From assembly GCA_028753945.1 (NCBI GenBank), contig JAPNXP010000001.1, forward strand, positions 8,670,501 to 8,734,500: a stretch of DNA of 64,000 nucleotides, written 5' to 3'. The translations under genes and the position numbers were made by a program. A model generated the notes under the pieces. The model saw only the letters and a list, made by a program, of their open reading frames with translations, ran no database searches and had not been told where the DNA came from. Below, one piece after another: positions 23,191-35,936 of this stretch (the stretch's first letter is position 1; every line of letters begins with the position of its first letter). This DNA is from Hexactinellida sp. DTS-2022 (lineage: Eukaryota; Porifera; Hexactinellida).

Positions 23191-24299
23191 TCTCCATATT
23201 ATTACTTTTTACTCACATAAATACTTACAGAATTCATTAGCGATGAGTTCTTATAAACTTAGAAGCAATGCTTCCTTAGTATCAATAGTTGTCAGTTGGT
23301 ACAGCATTAACTGCGCTCTTAACTAATGCAACGATTTTTTGTTGTACGTGTACTTAATCATCTGTTATGTGTGTATGTCTTCCAGGCAGGAACTTCATCT
23401 ATTATATAGTATCAGACTTCGTATATCTCTTTCATGTTCATGTTCACTACAAATCTCATTTTCAGCCACCCCTTTGTATGCATTATCGAGATTTGACAGT
23501 TGATATATTAATGAGTTAATTGCTATGCCTCTATTTGCATGTAGTATACAGACTGATTATTAGTTCTATTGAGCGGATGCTGTTCTTATTTTTTGTATTA
23601 ATACATATTTTTAATTATGCTTGTATGTTTATTTTACATTGCTGTGTTTGGGTGCACCTATATAGGGTCTCTCTTCAGCTACAAATCACAAATCAAAATC
23701 AAGAGTTGACTTTATTCACATTAATAAATGACAAACCTTAACCCAAATTATATTCAAGGTTTGAAATGAGTGTACCCATAATTCTTAGCGTCCGAATTAT
23801 GTACCCCTACTTTAACTAAATATGATTATAGGGTTGTCCCTATTGATTATAGCATGTTAGTATTATTTGAATTGATTGTAGTGTCTCTATCAGTTGTAAA
23901 TAAGTTTTTATTGTAGAATGTCTATCTGGATTCTGGACTTCAAAATTTAAATATTTGTGATGTTTATTCACGAATCACGAATTCATTTATTTATGTATTA
24001 TTCCGTCTGCTTAAAAATAGACTTACATTTTTAGTAAAATTAACACGTACCAATCATGTACAAACCCCTTACACTGGATCTTTTCGTTTCTTATTCTAGT
24101 CAATGAACGGTCGTATAAATACAATTCTGACAATCTGGAACTTAGCAATTGCATGCATTTTGTCCCGTTAGTTATCTCGATTCTATGAAGAATTCACAAG
24201 CTGTTTGCTTTTCACATCTTGCACTAGGAATTCGATCTTAGATTTCCAGATATCTATATATTATAAACATAATGGTTGTACGTATGTGTGTTTGTCCAG

Positions 24300-24765
24300 A
24301 ATTAAGGAAAGTCCATAAACTCTAGAGATCTGAAAATTGGCATGCAGAGGTAATTTTACACGCTGACAACGAGATATTGGTTTCTAAACGGAATGACGGA
24401 TTATGACGTCATAAAACCACACATTTGGGAATTCTCTTTCAGTTTTTATCCGATTCGCCCACAATTTTAGATGACAACACAACATACAATGAGACACACG
24501 TATACCGATTTATGCGATTATGACGTCACGTATGATCTAATTTTGATTCAGCTCTTACAATTTTGATTCAGTCGCGGTATAGTGTGTCTCATTGTATGTT
24601 GCGTGTCATCTAAAACTGGCCGAATCAATAAAAACTGAAAGAGTTTTTCCCAAATGTGTGCTTTATGACAACTCCAATTAGAAAACCAATAGATCGTTGT
24701 CAGCGTGTAAAATTACCACTGCATGCCAATTTTCAGATTTCTAGAGCATATGGTTTTTAATATAC
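24300..24765. repeat. Long palindrome within a TGTGTTTGTCC-type foldback element
   Basis: 24300-24510 is repeated in inverted order at 24575-24765. Examples are GAAAATTGGCATGCAG against CTGCATGCCAATTTTC, and ACATACAATGAGACACAC against GTGTGTCTCATTGTATGT. It begins next to TATGTGTGTTTGTCCAGAAT at 24284. Confidence 0.8.
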
Positions 24766-25505
24766 GAGCCCTTCGGTCTCGGTCGCTTCGCGATCTTTGT
24801 TCGTTCATGTTAGACACTACTCAACACAATTAACGGCCGCTTTGCGGCCTTACCCTCGTTAAAATATCATTCATATTAAATATGTTAATTAAACCTGTGA
24901 CTTGTAAATTACACGTACTCAATTCAGTCAGTATGCTGCTATTTGGGAGCCAAGTATGTCAACTAATTAATTATGCTATTTACTAACCCAGGATTTAACC
25001 TCCGGCATAAAAATTATTTGATTATTAATTCGCTGCATTACTCTCATCAATATATCATTATTATGCAGAAGATATACGTGATCAGTAATTCGTTGAATAA
25101 CTTTGATAGTAATATTTTGCAAATCGTTGAATAACTTTGATAGTAATATTTTGCAAATCGTTGATTAATCGACAATTTACTGACCTATATCCTCTGCTAA
25201 TGACATATTGATGAGAGTAATGCAGCAAATTATTTGTGGCTTGTAAATTATCGTAGCTGATCCAATTTAGTTTGTTGTTATTTGAGAGCCAAGCCAAGTT
25301 TGTCGACTAATTAATTAATTAATGCTATTTATTAATAGCCCAAGATTTACCTTCTTCACAATAAATTGTTAGATTATTAACTTATTTATTATGAGTAATA
25401 TTTTGAGGAGGGTAAAGCCGCGAAGCGGCCGTTAATTGTGTTGCGTAGTGTCCAACACGAACGAACTAAGGACGCGAAACGAGCAAGACAGAAGGGCTCG
25501 TATTA
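24766..25505. mobile_element. Foldback-like unit bounded by ACGAGCCCTTCGG / CCGAAGGGCTCGT-type hairpins
   Basis: The left end is ACGAGCCCTTCGGTCTCGG, then CGGCCGCTTTGCGGCC. The right end has the complements (GCCGCGAAGCGGCCG, AGAAGGGCTCGT). Inside are an internal direct repeat of about 110 bp (CTTGTAAATTA...GAGAGCCAAG) and a 34 bp tandem duplication at 25091-25158. Confidence 0.6.
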
Positions 25506-26123
25506 TTAAAACTCGATTGTTTGTCCGAATTGTATGAAAGTGATAGGGGAATAAAAACTGCATTTTATTTTGGAGATAGTGACTAACTTCCAACGGGTAT
25601 TGTAGGTAAACAAGGATGCTGATTTCGAATTTGGTAATTAAGAATTTATTATATGAATATTTATTGTTGTTATTTACAAAAATAAGTAAACAAATTATTC
25701 AAAAGAACCTAGAGGCTAGCTTCCAACGGCTATTATGGGTAAACAAGTATGTTGATTTCGAATTTCGCAATTAAAATTCTATAATACAGTGAGTGGAGTT
25801 GCTTTATTAGCAACCGCTTTTCGGGTCCCAAGCGTGATAATACTGTTAATTTCATTCTCCTATTAGCAACTTCGCCTATTAGAACCAGATTTAGTGGCAA
25901 ACCCGGGTTGCTAATAAAGCAACTCCACTGTATGAATATTTATTGATTGTTAGAAGAATATAAAAAAATAATTAAATTCTAAATGAACATTACACTGATT
26001 ACGAATTCAATTTTTCCATATTTTTAATGTAAATATTTTTTGTATGTTGAAAAAGCGAGACCGCGTAGGTGTTGAGATATCCGTCGTGAATAGACCAAGA
26101 GTCCCAAGACCGAAGGGCTCGTA
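25506..26123. mobile_element. Relic of the TGTTTGTCCGG family with TAAACAAGTATG-type units
   Basis: It opens ATTATTAAAACTCGATTGTT followed by TGTCCGAATTG, like the terminal repeat of the element at 46055-48758. It then has two degenerate copies of the GGTAAACAAGTATG unit and ends at GACCGAAGGGCTCGTA near 26123. It is interrupted by the MITE at 25797-25930. Confidence 0.6.
25797..25930. mobile_element. Tc1/mariner-type MITE flanked by TA
   Basis: CAGTGAGTGGAGTTGCTTTA at the left and AGCAACTCCACTG at the right, flanked by TA on both sides. Confidence 0.8.
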
Positions 26124-26292
26124 TAGTATACAATGGTGTGAAAGATCTCAATTTGCATCTGCTGTTTGGGTTTCCCTTCTTGTATATACCCCGCCAAAGT
26201 ACTTTCAAACACCCCATGAAGTATCATCTAAATGCAAGCGTGATTACCCCTGAACCGAATATCACTATAGAAGAATAGTTACCTAACTTACC

Positions 26293-26592
26293 TGTCACGA
26301 AATATTCGGTCCGTGTTGTTTTTGGTCCGGTTGGACTAAATATTTCAGTAATATTTGGTCCGGTTGGACCAAATTTCAACCCGTACCAAATATTTCAGAC
26401 ATTTTTGGTCCGGATTTTCATTTGGTCCCCCCGGACTAAATATTTCAGTCCGGGTATAATACGTATAATTCAATAGGGTAGTATAGTATTATTAAAATCA
26501 ATGTTGTAATAAAATGTAAATCCGGACCAAAAACGTCTGAAATATTTAGTCCGGCCGGACCAAAAACAACACGGACCGAATATTTCGTGACA
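26293..26592. mobile_element. MITE with GGTCCGG-rich inverted arms
   Basis: TGTCACGAAATATTCGGTCC and its complement GGACCGAATATTTCGTGACA bound 300 bp in which TTTGGTCCGG(T/C)TGGAC-type units repeat in both orientations. It sits between CCGAATAT-rich flanks that resemble 45530-45720. Confidence 0.75.
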
Positions 26593-27417
26593 TACCCTCC
26601 CGAAACGAATACTGATAATATTCGGTTACCCAACCGAATATTGTATCAGGTTGGCTAGATCACAGATACCACATTAAAGCCACAACTAATCTATTACTAA
26701 TACTCTATTGTATTTTCCTGATTTAGTCTAGTATCCGCTCCGTTGATATCAAATGCATATTTTTCATCCTCTGATCCCCGAATTACAAAGAGATTAAATT
26801 GATTTCTTTCAAAATGATATTCTGACTTTCTGAAAATCTATTTGAAGAACAATAGGGATAATTATCAATCGTAATTATTCTATTGTCACTCCACTTCCTC
26901 ATATCATGCATACCATTATTGCCATTCACCAAGAATATGAAATATATAATTCCTGTTGTATTACGCAATAGTATTTATTTCTGTTGGACCAAAATTAAAG
27001 CTATCACGCGTGATGTAATACGATTTATAGGTTTTGTAGTTCGTACAATTATTATATAAATTCATGTATATAGCAAGTTCTGTTAGTATTTTATTAAGAA
27101 ATCCTCTGACTTGTTGCTATTCGTGGTGTTCTCATTCCGGGATGACTTATAATAAGCTCAAATTTTTAATTAATAGGCTATCTGGTCTATTAATATTATG
27201 CAGCATATGCGTTTGAACCATTGTGCTAATTCCCTTTGCATTACTAAATAAGATATTTTATTATTGAAATTTTATTTACAGCAGAGCTGCTCCATATTCT
27301 AATATTAAATTCTTTGCTTACTAATTAGACTTTTAGGAAATTCTATAATACAATACAAGCTCTGCTTGGATTATTTCTGACTCTCTCTCAACATAATGTT
27401 TGTATCAGTCTGTCGAA

Positions 27418-30400
27418 ATGTCAAAGAATACTAAGAAACCTGGTGCTGACACCCCATCAGACCCAAGAAGTGAGTTTGTTATTTAGCTTAGCTTAGACAC
27501 CAACTACTGTATTTATCTGACTTTTGTAGATAAAAATCTAAACACACAGAACCTGGTGAACAAGGGGAAGCCCCGGCGCATGCCTCCCCCCGCCACCCTA
27601 ACTACGGTTCCTAAGAAGGAGAGTTCCTCCGAGACCCCGCAGACGCCTAACAAGCAATGGGGCTCCACTGGGACCCCCATCACCCCCGAGAAGCCGGACT
27701 GGTCCCAAGTGACCACCTCTCTGCCCTACCAGACCCGTAAGCTATGCTAAACTGTTGGGACTAACAACTAATAAGCTGTATGAACTAACGACTTGCTATA
27801 ACAGCAAGCATCTGCATTCTTGTTACACAGGCGTATTGCTAGGCACCTGACAGCTTGTTAATTAGTACCATGCTATATCGTAAGATATGCAAAGTATTGA
27901 TTGATGGAGTATCTCTATAGCTCGCTCACGAACATCTGTTTCAAACGCGGAGTTCCCCTCTCTGTCCGGAGGGAGAGAAGCAGAGAGGAGTGTCCCGCCC
28001 CACAAAGACGCGGTCCCTCCGCGCGCCACAGAGCGCCCTCTCAGGAAGCCACAGGAAGGTTCGTTGGGACAGAAATCTGTTACGAACTAGTATAGCTCGC
28101 TTACAATAATTATACTCACTTTTATTAACCTCGGCACTATAGTAATAGTCGGGCAGTGTGTTATATCTTATGACGTCATGGGTTTATTGGTTAGCTTAAC
28201 GCCGATTCTCTGTAGCCGCTTCAGGCCAGCGCCCATTCAATCCCTCCTTTGACGGACCCAAGTACCAACAGCAGAGGTACGAGGGGCAGGGCGAGTCCCG
28301 GCACCAAGCGGGCGGACAGAGGCAGTCCGGATATTACAATCGTAAGTGCAACTACAGTGGAGTTCATAAATACCCGAATTAAATACAGTTGACCCCGCTT
28401 AATAGATCCACCTCGGGACCAGGTTACTTTGACCCGATTAAGCGGAGAAATCTATTAACCGGTGGCTCTATTAAGCGGAGTCGACTGTATGTCTTGTTTC
28501 CTTACATATTGCGTATAGAGCGGCCTAACCAAACAAACTCCCGTAACAATCCCTACCCCAACCGACAAGGCCAGCTTGACAGGAATCGCAGTGGCTACAA
28601 CAGACAACAGTAAGCCTATATTATTTATTAAATTATTATTCGTATTAATTGTGTGCTTATTCATTCTCCCCTGTTACAGTCCGTCATATGACCGCGACAA
28701 GGCTGTTCCCGAGATGTTCGCAGACAGCGGGACCTCGTACCCCCCTAACGCCCGGTCCCTCCCCATCAGACACGCCAACTTCGAATCGGACATGGATGCC
28801 ACAGGCTGGGCGGGGAAACAGGACAACGTCGATTACTCTGAAAAGATTAAGTCAGTAACTATAACCCGACATTTATTATGACTAATTAGTAACCATTTCT
28901 TCTACGCCTTGACTCACGGACAGTAGTATTTCGGTAGAACATTGTCTATCTGATTATAGGACTGTATTCCACAGATATTTACTATCTAACTGATATTTCG
29001 TAGATTTGACAGCTCAGGAGATGAGGCTGACCCTGACAGAGTTAAACTTAGGAGAATTCCCCATCCCTCCGACTCTACAGATAGGGTCCCAAACAAGGTA
29101 CATTTGTCTGCATTCCTCTTGGCTAGATAATTGGATGTAGTTTTATATTCGGTATTATTTTATCCAGTGTCTTCTTATATAGCCATTTGTAAATACGCTC
29201 CTAAACCTGGTCTGATCCAATTTTAATATGCCTAACTCACAAATTTATGTTACGGTATAGGAGAAAATTCCCAATTACAACTAATTAATATGTTTCAAAA
29301 TCATACTCCTCGCGCTCCTGGATAATTCCTTCATTGTATGTAACCTTGTAGAGTCTAGCGGGCGCTCCCCCCCACCGAGAGAGACCCGGGATGCAGCAGC
29401 TGCCGGAGTACGCCCCGGAGCCTCTGCACCCCTCTGGCGCCAGTATGCAGTCTCCCGGAAGGCCAGGGAAACCCACACAGATCATGAAACGACCGGTTTG
29501 TATTATAGTTACATATGTACTGTTGCTGATACTAGTTTACTGTTGTTTGTTATCCATGGTTATAAGTCAAGTTTAGTTGTTTATGTTAATTATCTAGCTA
29601 ATTGTTAAGAAATCTAACCAATAAAGTTAGCAGATGTCTTCTCACGCAAAGTCACGACAGAAGCACCTGTTTAATAACTCGAGAAATATTATTAACGAAC
29701 TAATCGCACGATATTTCCTATTTCTACCTGTGCATATTTATATTTACAGTTACATTTCTAGACCTCTGAGACAGCCGATCAGCTTCCGGTTGAGCCGCCC
29801 CTTCCCGAGAGGCCCCTGGAGCTCAGAGCTCACTCGCCCCACGAAGAGCCTCCTCCGCAGCCGCAGAAGAAATCCATGCGACAGACGGTTCCTACTATCC
29901 CCGCCCAATCAGCCAAGCTGCCAGAGCCGCAAAACCAGACTAAGAAGAACACACCCGCTTCTGTTCCCGAGTCCGCAGTGCGAGAAATCCCCTGGAGGCA
30001 GGACAAGTCGCTCTCTGCGCCTAGAGCTCCCAGCAACCCCCCTACTAAAGGTAATACTGCAGACCTCCTAATCCGAACAGCGGCGTGCTGATTCTATATT
30101 CTCTCTTCCGATTAGCAAGTACTGTATAGTTATTTCCTATTGGCATCTACTATATAATGAGAACCCGAGATTCTGAACTAAAGTTATCCAAACCTTTAAA
30201 TAATGATTTATTTTAGTTTACTAAAAAATCTTAAAAATAGTATATCTAAGATTTTTTAACACTTTAATTAGAAATTTTGGATCGGATTAGCGAGGGTACT
30301 GTACATAGTTTGTGGGCAGGATCTAATGTAAACAAATGTATGTGCCCCTATGTTGAACTCGCTCACACGCACTTAAATTCCTCACATTTGTATTTAGTCT

Positions 30401-33400
30401 ATGGGAGTATGAAATTGTATGCGTCTGGATGAAACCTTGGTTGTGGGACTTAGCATAGTTACTGTCTATTAACTGTTTAGGGAGCGAGGCTCCGCCCCCC
30501 AAGGAGCCGGCCAATGTGTGGGAGAGGCGGAAGCAGACCGAGCAGGGCGAGCAGCAGAGACAGGGCCTGCAGGACTTCCCTAAGCTGGGAGATAACGACC
30601 CTGTCAAGAGCTGTGTGATAATTCCCACCAAGGTGGCAGAGAAGCAGGAGGCCGGGAGGGCGGGGCCCCGCGCCCCAGACGACGACGTGTTCTCGCCGGA
30701 CAAGGGGAGCTTCCACCCCCGACAGGGCTCATGGGACAGGAGGGATCGGGAGAGACGCCGCTCCGAGGAGAAGAGGAGTTACGGGAGACAGGGCAGTCGG
30801 TCCGGAAAGTTCGGCAACGAGTCCGACAAGAGTCAGAACTGGCGGACGGAGGGCGGGGAGACGGAGGACCGGGGCCGCTTCGGGGACCGGGGGAAGCCCG
30901 ACACGGAGGAGAGGGAGGACAGGAGTGAGGACAGATTCCGGAAGGGAGAGACCAGCGAGAGGGGGCGCAGGGAGGAGAGGGGCTCCTCCCGCGGATACCC
31001 GCGGAGGGAGCACCCGGACAGAGACTGGGAGGAGCGCGGGGACAATTGGAGAGGAGACAAGAGTTCTTTTCGCGAGGACAGGGGACAATATCGGGAAAAC
31101 GATAGGGGACAGTTTCGCGATAATGACAAGAGACAATTTAACGATAACGACAAGGGACAATTTCGCGATAATGACAAGGGACAATTTCGCGATAATGACA
31201 GGCGACAATTTCGTGATAATGATAAGAGACAATTTCGCGATAATGATAGGGGACAGTTTCGCGATAATGATAAGAGACAATTTCGCGATAATGACAGAGG
31301 ACAATTTCGAGATAATGACAGGCGACAATTTCGCGATGATGATAGAGGCCAATTTCGGAATAATGAGACGGGGCGTTTTAGAGACAACGACAAGGGCCGT
31401 TTCCGTAATGATGACAGGGGGCGTTTCCGCGATGACGACAGGGGAGACAAGTACGGCAGGAAGCCTTCCAGCGAGGGGCGGACCTCGGAACCTTGGGGAC
31501 GCCCCAACCCCAATAACAGTTCCTACGCAAACGCCGTCACAAACCGCGGCGACACCGAGGAGGACGAGGTGAGCCCCGGACAGGAGGGCGAGCAGCCGCG
31601 CCCCTCGGACGGGGACCGGCGGAGATCTGGGAGCCAGGACAGCTGGCGACAGCGGGAGGGACACACGGGACACATGACGTATACGCAGCAGCGGAAACTC
31701 CAACCCACTCGCCCTGACGCCGCTGAGTCCGAGAGCAGATCCGCTCCCGCGACTGAGCAGCCAGACGCCCCTGCCCGCGACGCGGCGACTGAGTGGACCG
31801 ACCTTAAGGAGGATCCCAGACGAGAGGAGGGGGAGACTGCTAGCAGCTCTCCCTCGGATGCGGGGTTCATAGAAATCCGTAAGAATAGGAACAAAGGCAG
31901 AGGAATGTCTTCTGCTGAGGCTGAGGTGCCTCGCTCTCTCGGACGCGGGCGGGGCCGTATTCAGGAGGACAGCGGAGTTCCGGGGTCTCGGTCGACGGGT
32001 CCCCCCGGGAAGAGTTCCTCTACAACGGACCCCCGCTTCTCCAGGGGCGGGTCTCCTCAGAAGCCACAGGGACTCGGTCGAGCCAGGATTCCAGAGAGAA
32101 CAAATCACGTAAGTAATCCGATATTAAAGTAACTCGTATCTAATTACATAAAATACTCAAGTAATGTTACTAATTATCTTTGATATTGAATAAGCTGTTA
32201 TTCTCTACGAGAAGTTTCTAAGGTCGTAGCAGGTGCAGAAATTAGCTGTTCTTTCTTAGAATAATTTAATTGCGTGATAGGGTAAATACGTATTGAGTTA
32301 CTTTGTCCAGATCATTATTAAGAAATTAACATTTGATGGCGCAACTTGTACTGTTACACGGCACTGTTTTTTCATCGATTGAACTTAAAATGTATTAACT
32401 AACCAGTTTATTTGGGAAAACTCGATCGTTAATTCGCCTCTCACCCCAGCTGCTTATTCAAGTATCTACCATCTGTAACATACTATTTATAATTCTTCCA
32501 TTTTGTAGTGCAGATCTAAAAAGCACTACAGTAATTCCTTGAACGGTTTTGTTGAATTATAGTACCTTTAGAAGGCAGACTAACGTTCTTGTCAGTACGA
32601 TATTCGTGTGAGATAATGTGTGGGTTGTAATATCAATTTATTTTACCCAATTTTAGTGATCTTCTCTTAATAGCAATTGTTCTGATAGCTTTAAATTTAT
32701 ATTGCTCTATTAAACAAGTTATTTTAAGTCCCCAACCGAGCATTTAATGTTAATTCTTGCAAGTTCGCTTATAAGCAAGCAAAATTTCGTGCAAAATGCG
32801 ACTTGCTATTACGCGAAACCACTGTAATTGTGTGTAAAATGGCTTGTAACGATTAATTGTAGAATTTCAATTTGTGTCATGATCGAGTTCACTAAATTTC
32901 TCGCATAAAGTAGAACTATTCATTTTTATGAGTGCTACTTGCTTGGTACATTTAGTTTATCGGTAACAAGATTGGTTGATTGTTCTCCTTCATTATCTGA
33001 CTTTCTTTTGGTTACAATAACCTATTTAGCTTCTTCATTTGTCTCCAGATGTTTAGCTCAATGGAATGACAATAAATAACCTTCGTTATATTATTTGGCT
33101 TTCACAAGAATGATAACATCTAGCTTAGCAGCTTTGCATAGGATTACAACCTTAGAAACTAGTTGGGAAATGTTGGGATTCTTCCAAATTATTAATTGAA
33201 ACGATTTAACTGCTCTGGGGTTGAGCAGAGCAGAGCAGAGCAGAGCCTTCTGTCTGGTACGAACTGTGGTTTCCGACGATTTTAACAATGTACGAATGAT
33301 CTTGCTTATTGCATGCAGTTTCGTAGAAAGGGAATTGTTTTTATCATAACAACAAAATGTGTGCTAATTTTGATCTTGGAATTTATATTCTCCTTTTGTT

Positions 33401-35936
33401 GATTAGACAAGTTAGTGATCATTGTCGCCATTAAAGTGCATTGTTATCGTTTCATTTTTAGGTTTCTCCCAAACGTAACTCCCAGAGGGGTGCAGACTCC
33501 GACAAGAAATCTGGTCAGCACCCTCGTGTGGACTCCCCGCCCCCTCAGATCTCCCAAAAGCTCTCCTCATCAGCCTCCTCTTCTAGCAGCAACTACGTCC
33601 AACCTGGACTCAGTTTCTCTGCCATCGCCAGTAAGAATATCGAGAAGACCGCGCCACCGCCCCCTCCGCAGACGCCCACCAAAGCTAGCGCTCAGTCCGC
33701 CGAAGAGAAGGAGCCGACAGGTTCCAGCGACGAGACAGCTGGGAGCAAAGAGAGCGAGACAGCCAGGAGGAAGCAGTCCCTGTCTAAAGTGAAATCAGCT
33801 GATTCCCAGAGCCCCGACCGGAGCCCCGACCTGGCGGACGAGCAGAGCGACAAGGAGGAGCATCTGAGTGACGAGAACGACGAGGTGCAGGAGGTCGTCT
33901 CTACTACGATTGTAAACTCGAACATGAAGGAGGAAGTAGACGAGATCGACAAGACGCCCCACGCACACCTGATAGCGCACGGCGGACTCAAGGAGGAGCC
34001 CGAGGCGCTGCTGGATGCAGGCGAGGCTGATGGACTGGACTGGAGTGCCCCTTCTCAGGACCGAACTCCCACTCCACAAAAACAGATGGAAAAGTCAGCT
34101 GAAACATCTTCCTCCAGACAGGTACCAGTACCCAGCAAGCTAGAGGAGCGTCCCAGGAGCAACACGCCCATCCAGGCCACCCAGCCAGCCCCCGCTCCTA
34201 TCCCCGTTGCAGAACACAAGAAGTCGGACGCTACGCCCGCTCCCCTGTCCACCACCCCAAACGTGTTTCCTGACGCCTCACCCCAAGCCATGCTCAACCC
34301 GGGGTTCACCTCGGAGTGGTTCAACGCAGCCACCATACCCAGTCTGGGGGACATGCCCTCGCACCTCGCCTTCCAGTACCCGATACCGCAGCATTCTATG
34401 ACAGACGACGGCAAGGGTGTGCGCAGCAAGCAGTCCGATCTTGCTGACTACGTCAACGCTCCGGAGTTCCAACCCTCCTCCTCTACGAGTCTGCCTCCGT
34501 ACCCTGACTCTCTCTACCCAGCCAGCCTAGCCAGTGCTAACTTTATAAACCCAAACTACCCGCCGGACTTCTCGCAGCAGACCCTCATCCAGTCCCTGCA
34601 GCCCTCCCTCGACGCCGCGACCACCGCAGGGGGCCTGCTCACCGCCCCGCGCATTAACCCCGGGACCTATCCCAACTCCCAGTTCTCCCTCGCCTCGGTG
34701 TACCCGCCCAGCCAGATAATCCCGGGTAACATCGCCGCCAGCCAACTGCGTCCCGCGCCCCACCAAAATATGATGCGACAGTTCACCCCTCACCCCATCC
34801 ACACCTCTCCGAGCCTCAACCCATTCGCGGGCTACAGCCTGGCAGGGGGGAACATGCGCGCAGCAGTAATGGGTCAGGAGAAACCCCGCAGGAACGATAA
34901 GATGAGTGGCATGGGCGATAAAGTCTCTAATCCTCACAATATGTACTACAGGAATAACCAGTACAACAACGGGGGTATTAGGAAGAATAGCCCGGTCCCC
35001 TTCACTCCCTTGGTGCAGCAGAATATAAGGAACTATAATCCTAACCACAGAAGTACATTTAGGCCCCCGAAGAAGACTAACCCCGCTAGCAATTCGGCCT
35101 ATCTCAAGTCGTATGCGCAGCCCACCATGGGGATACCTCCCTCCCTCCACAGCCCTCAGTACCGAGGGAACCAGTCCTTCATCAGCGTGGTGGGTCCAGT
35201 CAGAGCTCAGCAGCAGCCGCAGCACGTCGCTCAGCTACGCAACCCTAACAACCAGTTCAGGGGAAAGAGTATGCAGATGAACATGAACTACTACACCCCC
35301 CGACAGATTCCCGCTACCAACATGTACTTTCTCCCGCAGAGCAACAGAGGGCCCCAGAGCGGGCCTCACATCACAAGCGGCATCACACCCTCCATCGAGT
35401 CTGGCATGCCTCCGCAGGGCCTCAACTACCAGGTGCAGACTGAGGGGGACATGAGCAAGGGCAACTTAGTGGGTCCTCAGTTCAACATGCAGATCCAGGA
35501 GCAAATCCCTGGTTCGCAGAAGTTCCGTTCCTTTCCTTCCGAGCATAATGGCGAGGACAGTGTGGCCTCTGAGTACTCCAAGATAGGACCAGTAGCGGTC
35601 AATGGGAGAGCTAACAATGATTTGAGTGACAAGATGCATTCAGAAAACACAATTTTTGTTCCCCAAGTCCCCAACCTCCTCTCAAGTGATCCCCACCAGC
35701 AGCAGGGAGGTCCCTCTGACCTGATTATCAAGTCTCAGGTCGACGTTTCTAGCGCCTCTCCCCCCTCTGTGATGGATATCTACGGACCGGAGCCCCTGGT
35801 GACTAGCTCCACCCTGGCCTCGAGCAGCTCCGAGGCACTAGCGCAGTCCTACCAGTCCGAAGAGAAGCTGCCTCTCCCGCCCTCTGAGAGTCCGCAGGAT
35901 GATCAGACACAGCCTCAGGTTAACATGGAATCTTGA
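27418..35936 (+). CDS. PRRC2: PRRC2/BAT2-like large disordered RNA-granule protein
   Basis: Eleven exons: 27418-27469, 27530-27736, 27921-28058, 28216-28341, 28519-28609, 28680-28850, 29004-29097, 29352-29495, 29762-30050, 30481-32108, 33462-35936. All joins keep phase, giving 1804 residues. The assignment rests on ordered BAT2_N landmarks: KGKPRRMPPPATL (family RRMPPPANL), NAEFPSLSGG (family QEFPSL), then TGWAGKQDNVDYSEKIKFD (family EGWAGAQMEVDYTEQLNF) and ANVWERRKQ (family EIWKQRRRQ). Exon 10 is charged, with an Arg/Asp/Gly-rich tract containing a 15-copy octapeptide repeat. Exon 11 is low complexity (Ser, Pro, Gln, Asn). PRRC2 proteins bind mRNA and translation factors in the cytoplasm and stress granules; that role is inferred. 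Vertebrate paralogues A, B and C cannot be told apart here. Large frames on the opposite strand of exon 10 are shadows. Confidence 0.9.
28386..28487. mobile_element. Tc1/mariner-type MITE in PRRC2 intron 4
   Basis: CAGTTGACCCCGCTTAATAG at the left and CTATTAAGCGGAGTCGACTG at the right, with TA on both sides. It makes up 102 of the 177 bp of the intron. Confidence 0.85.
29180..29330 (+). repeat. Dispersed repeat, copy 2, in PRRC2 intron 7
   Basis: Same family as 1205-1375. It shares AAATACGCTCCTAA, GTCTGATCCAATTTT, TTACGGTATAGG and TCGCGCTCCTGGATAATTCC. Confidence 0.6.
31083..31442 (+). repeat. 24 bp coding minisatellite in PRRC2 exon 10 (15 units)
   Basis: Fifteen in-frame 24 bp units encode variants of the octapeptide [GR]QFRDND[KR]. 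The first reads GQYRENDR and the last GRFRDDDR. The middle units are nearly identical at DNA level, while the outer ones are diverged, as expected from unequal exchange. The consensus alternates basic and acidic residues around one aromatic. Confidence 0.97.
32109..33461. other. PRRC2 intron 10
   Basis: The longest intron of this gene, AT-rich. It contains a short GAGCA tandem at 33225-33246 and otherwise nothing recognised. Confidence 0.7.

Larger units (their letters stand above)
23191..27417. other. 4.2 kb intergenic block rich in repeats
   Basis: 23191-24250 is AT-rich and probably holds the Roquin 3' UTR; nothing else is recognised there. From 24255 to 26660 it is almost all foldback and MITE sequence (listed separately). 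26660-27417 is AT-rich upstream DNA of PRRC2, with a pyrimidine-rich stretch and TATCAG just before the start codon that could be a 3' splice site. Confidence 0.5.

Noticed and set aside
30729-32108. 459-codon frame on the minus strand of PRRC2 exon 10
   Set aside because: Shadow of the plus-strand coding repeat: its sequence is a translation of the octapeptide array in reverse (runs of Ile/Ala/Lys/Leu/Ser) and no family resemblance is seen. The 226-codon frame at 30833-31513 has the same cause.
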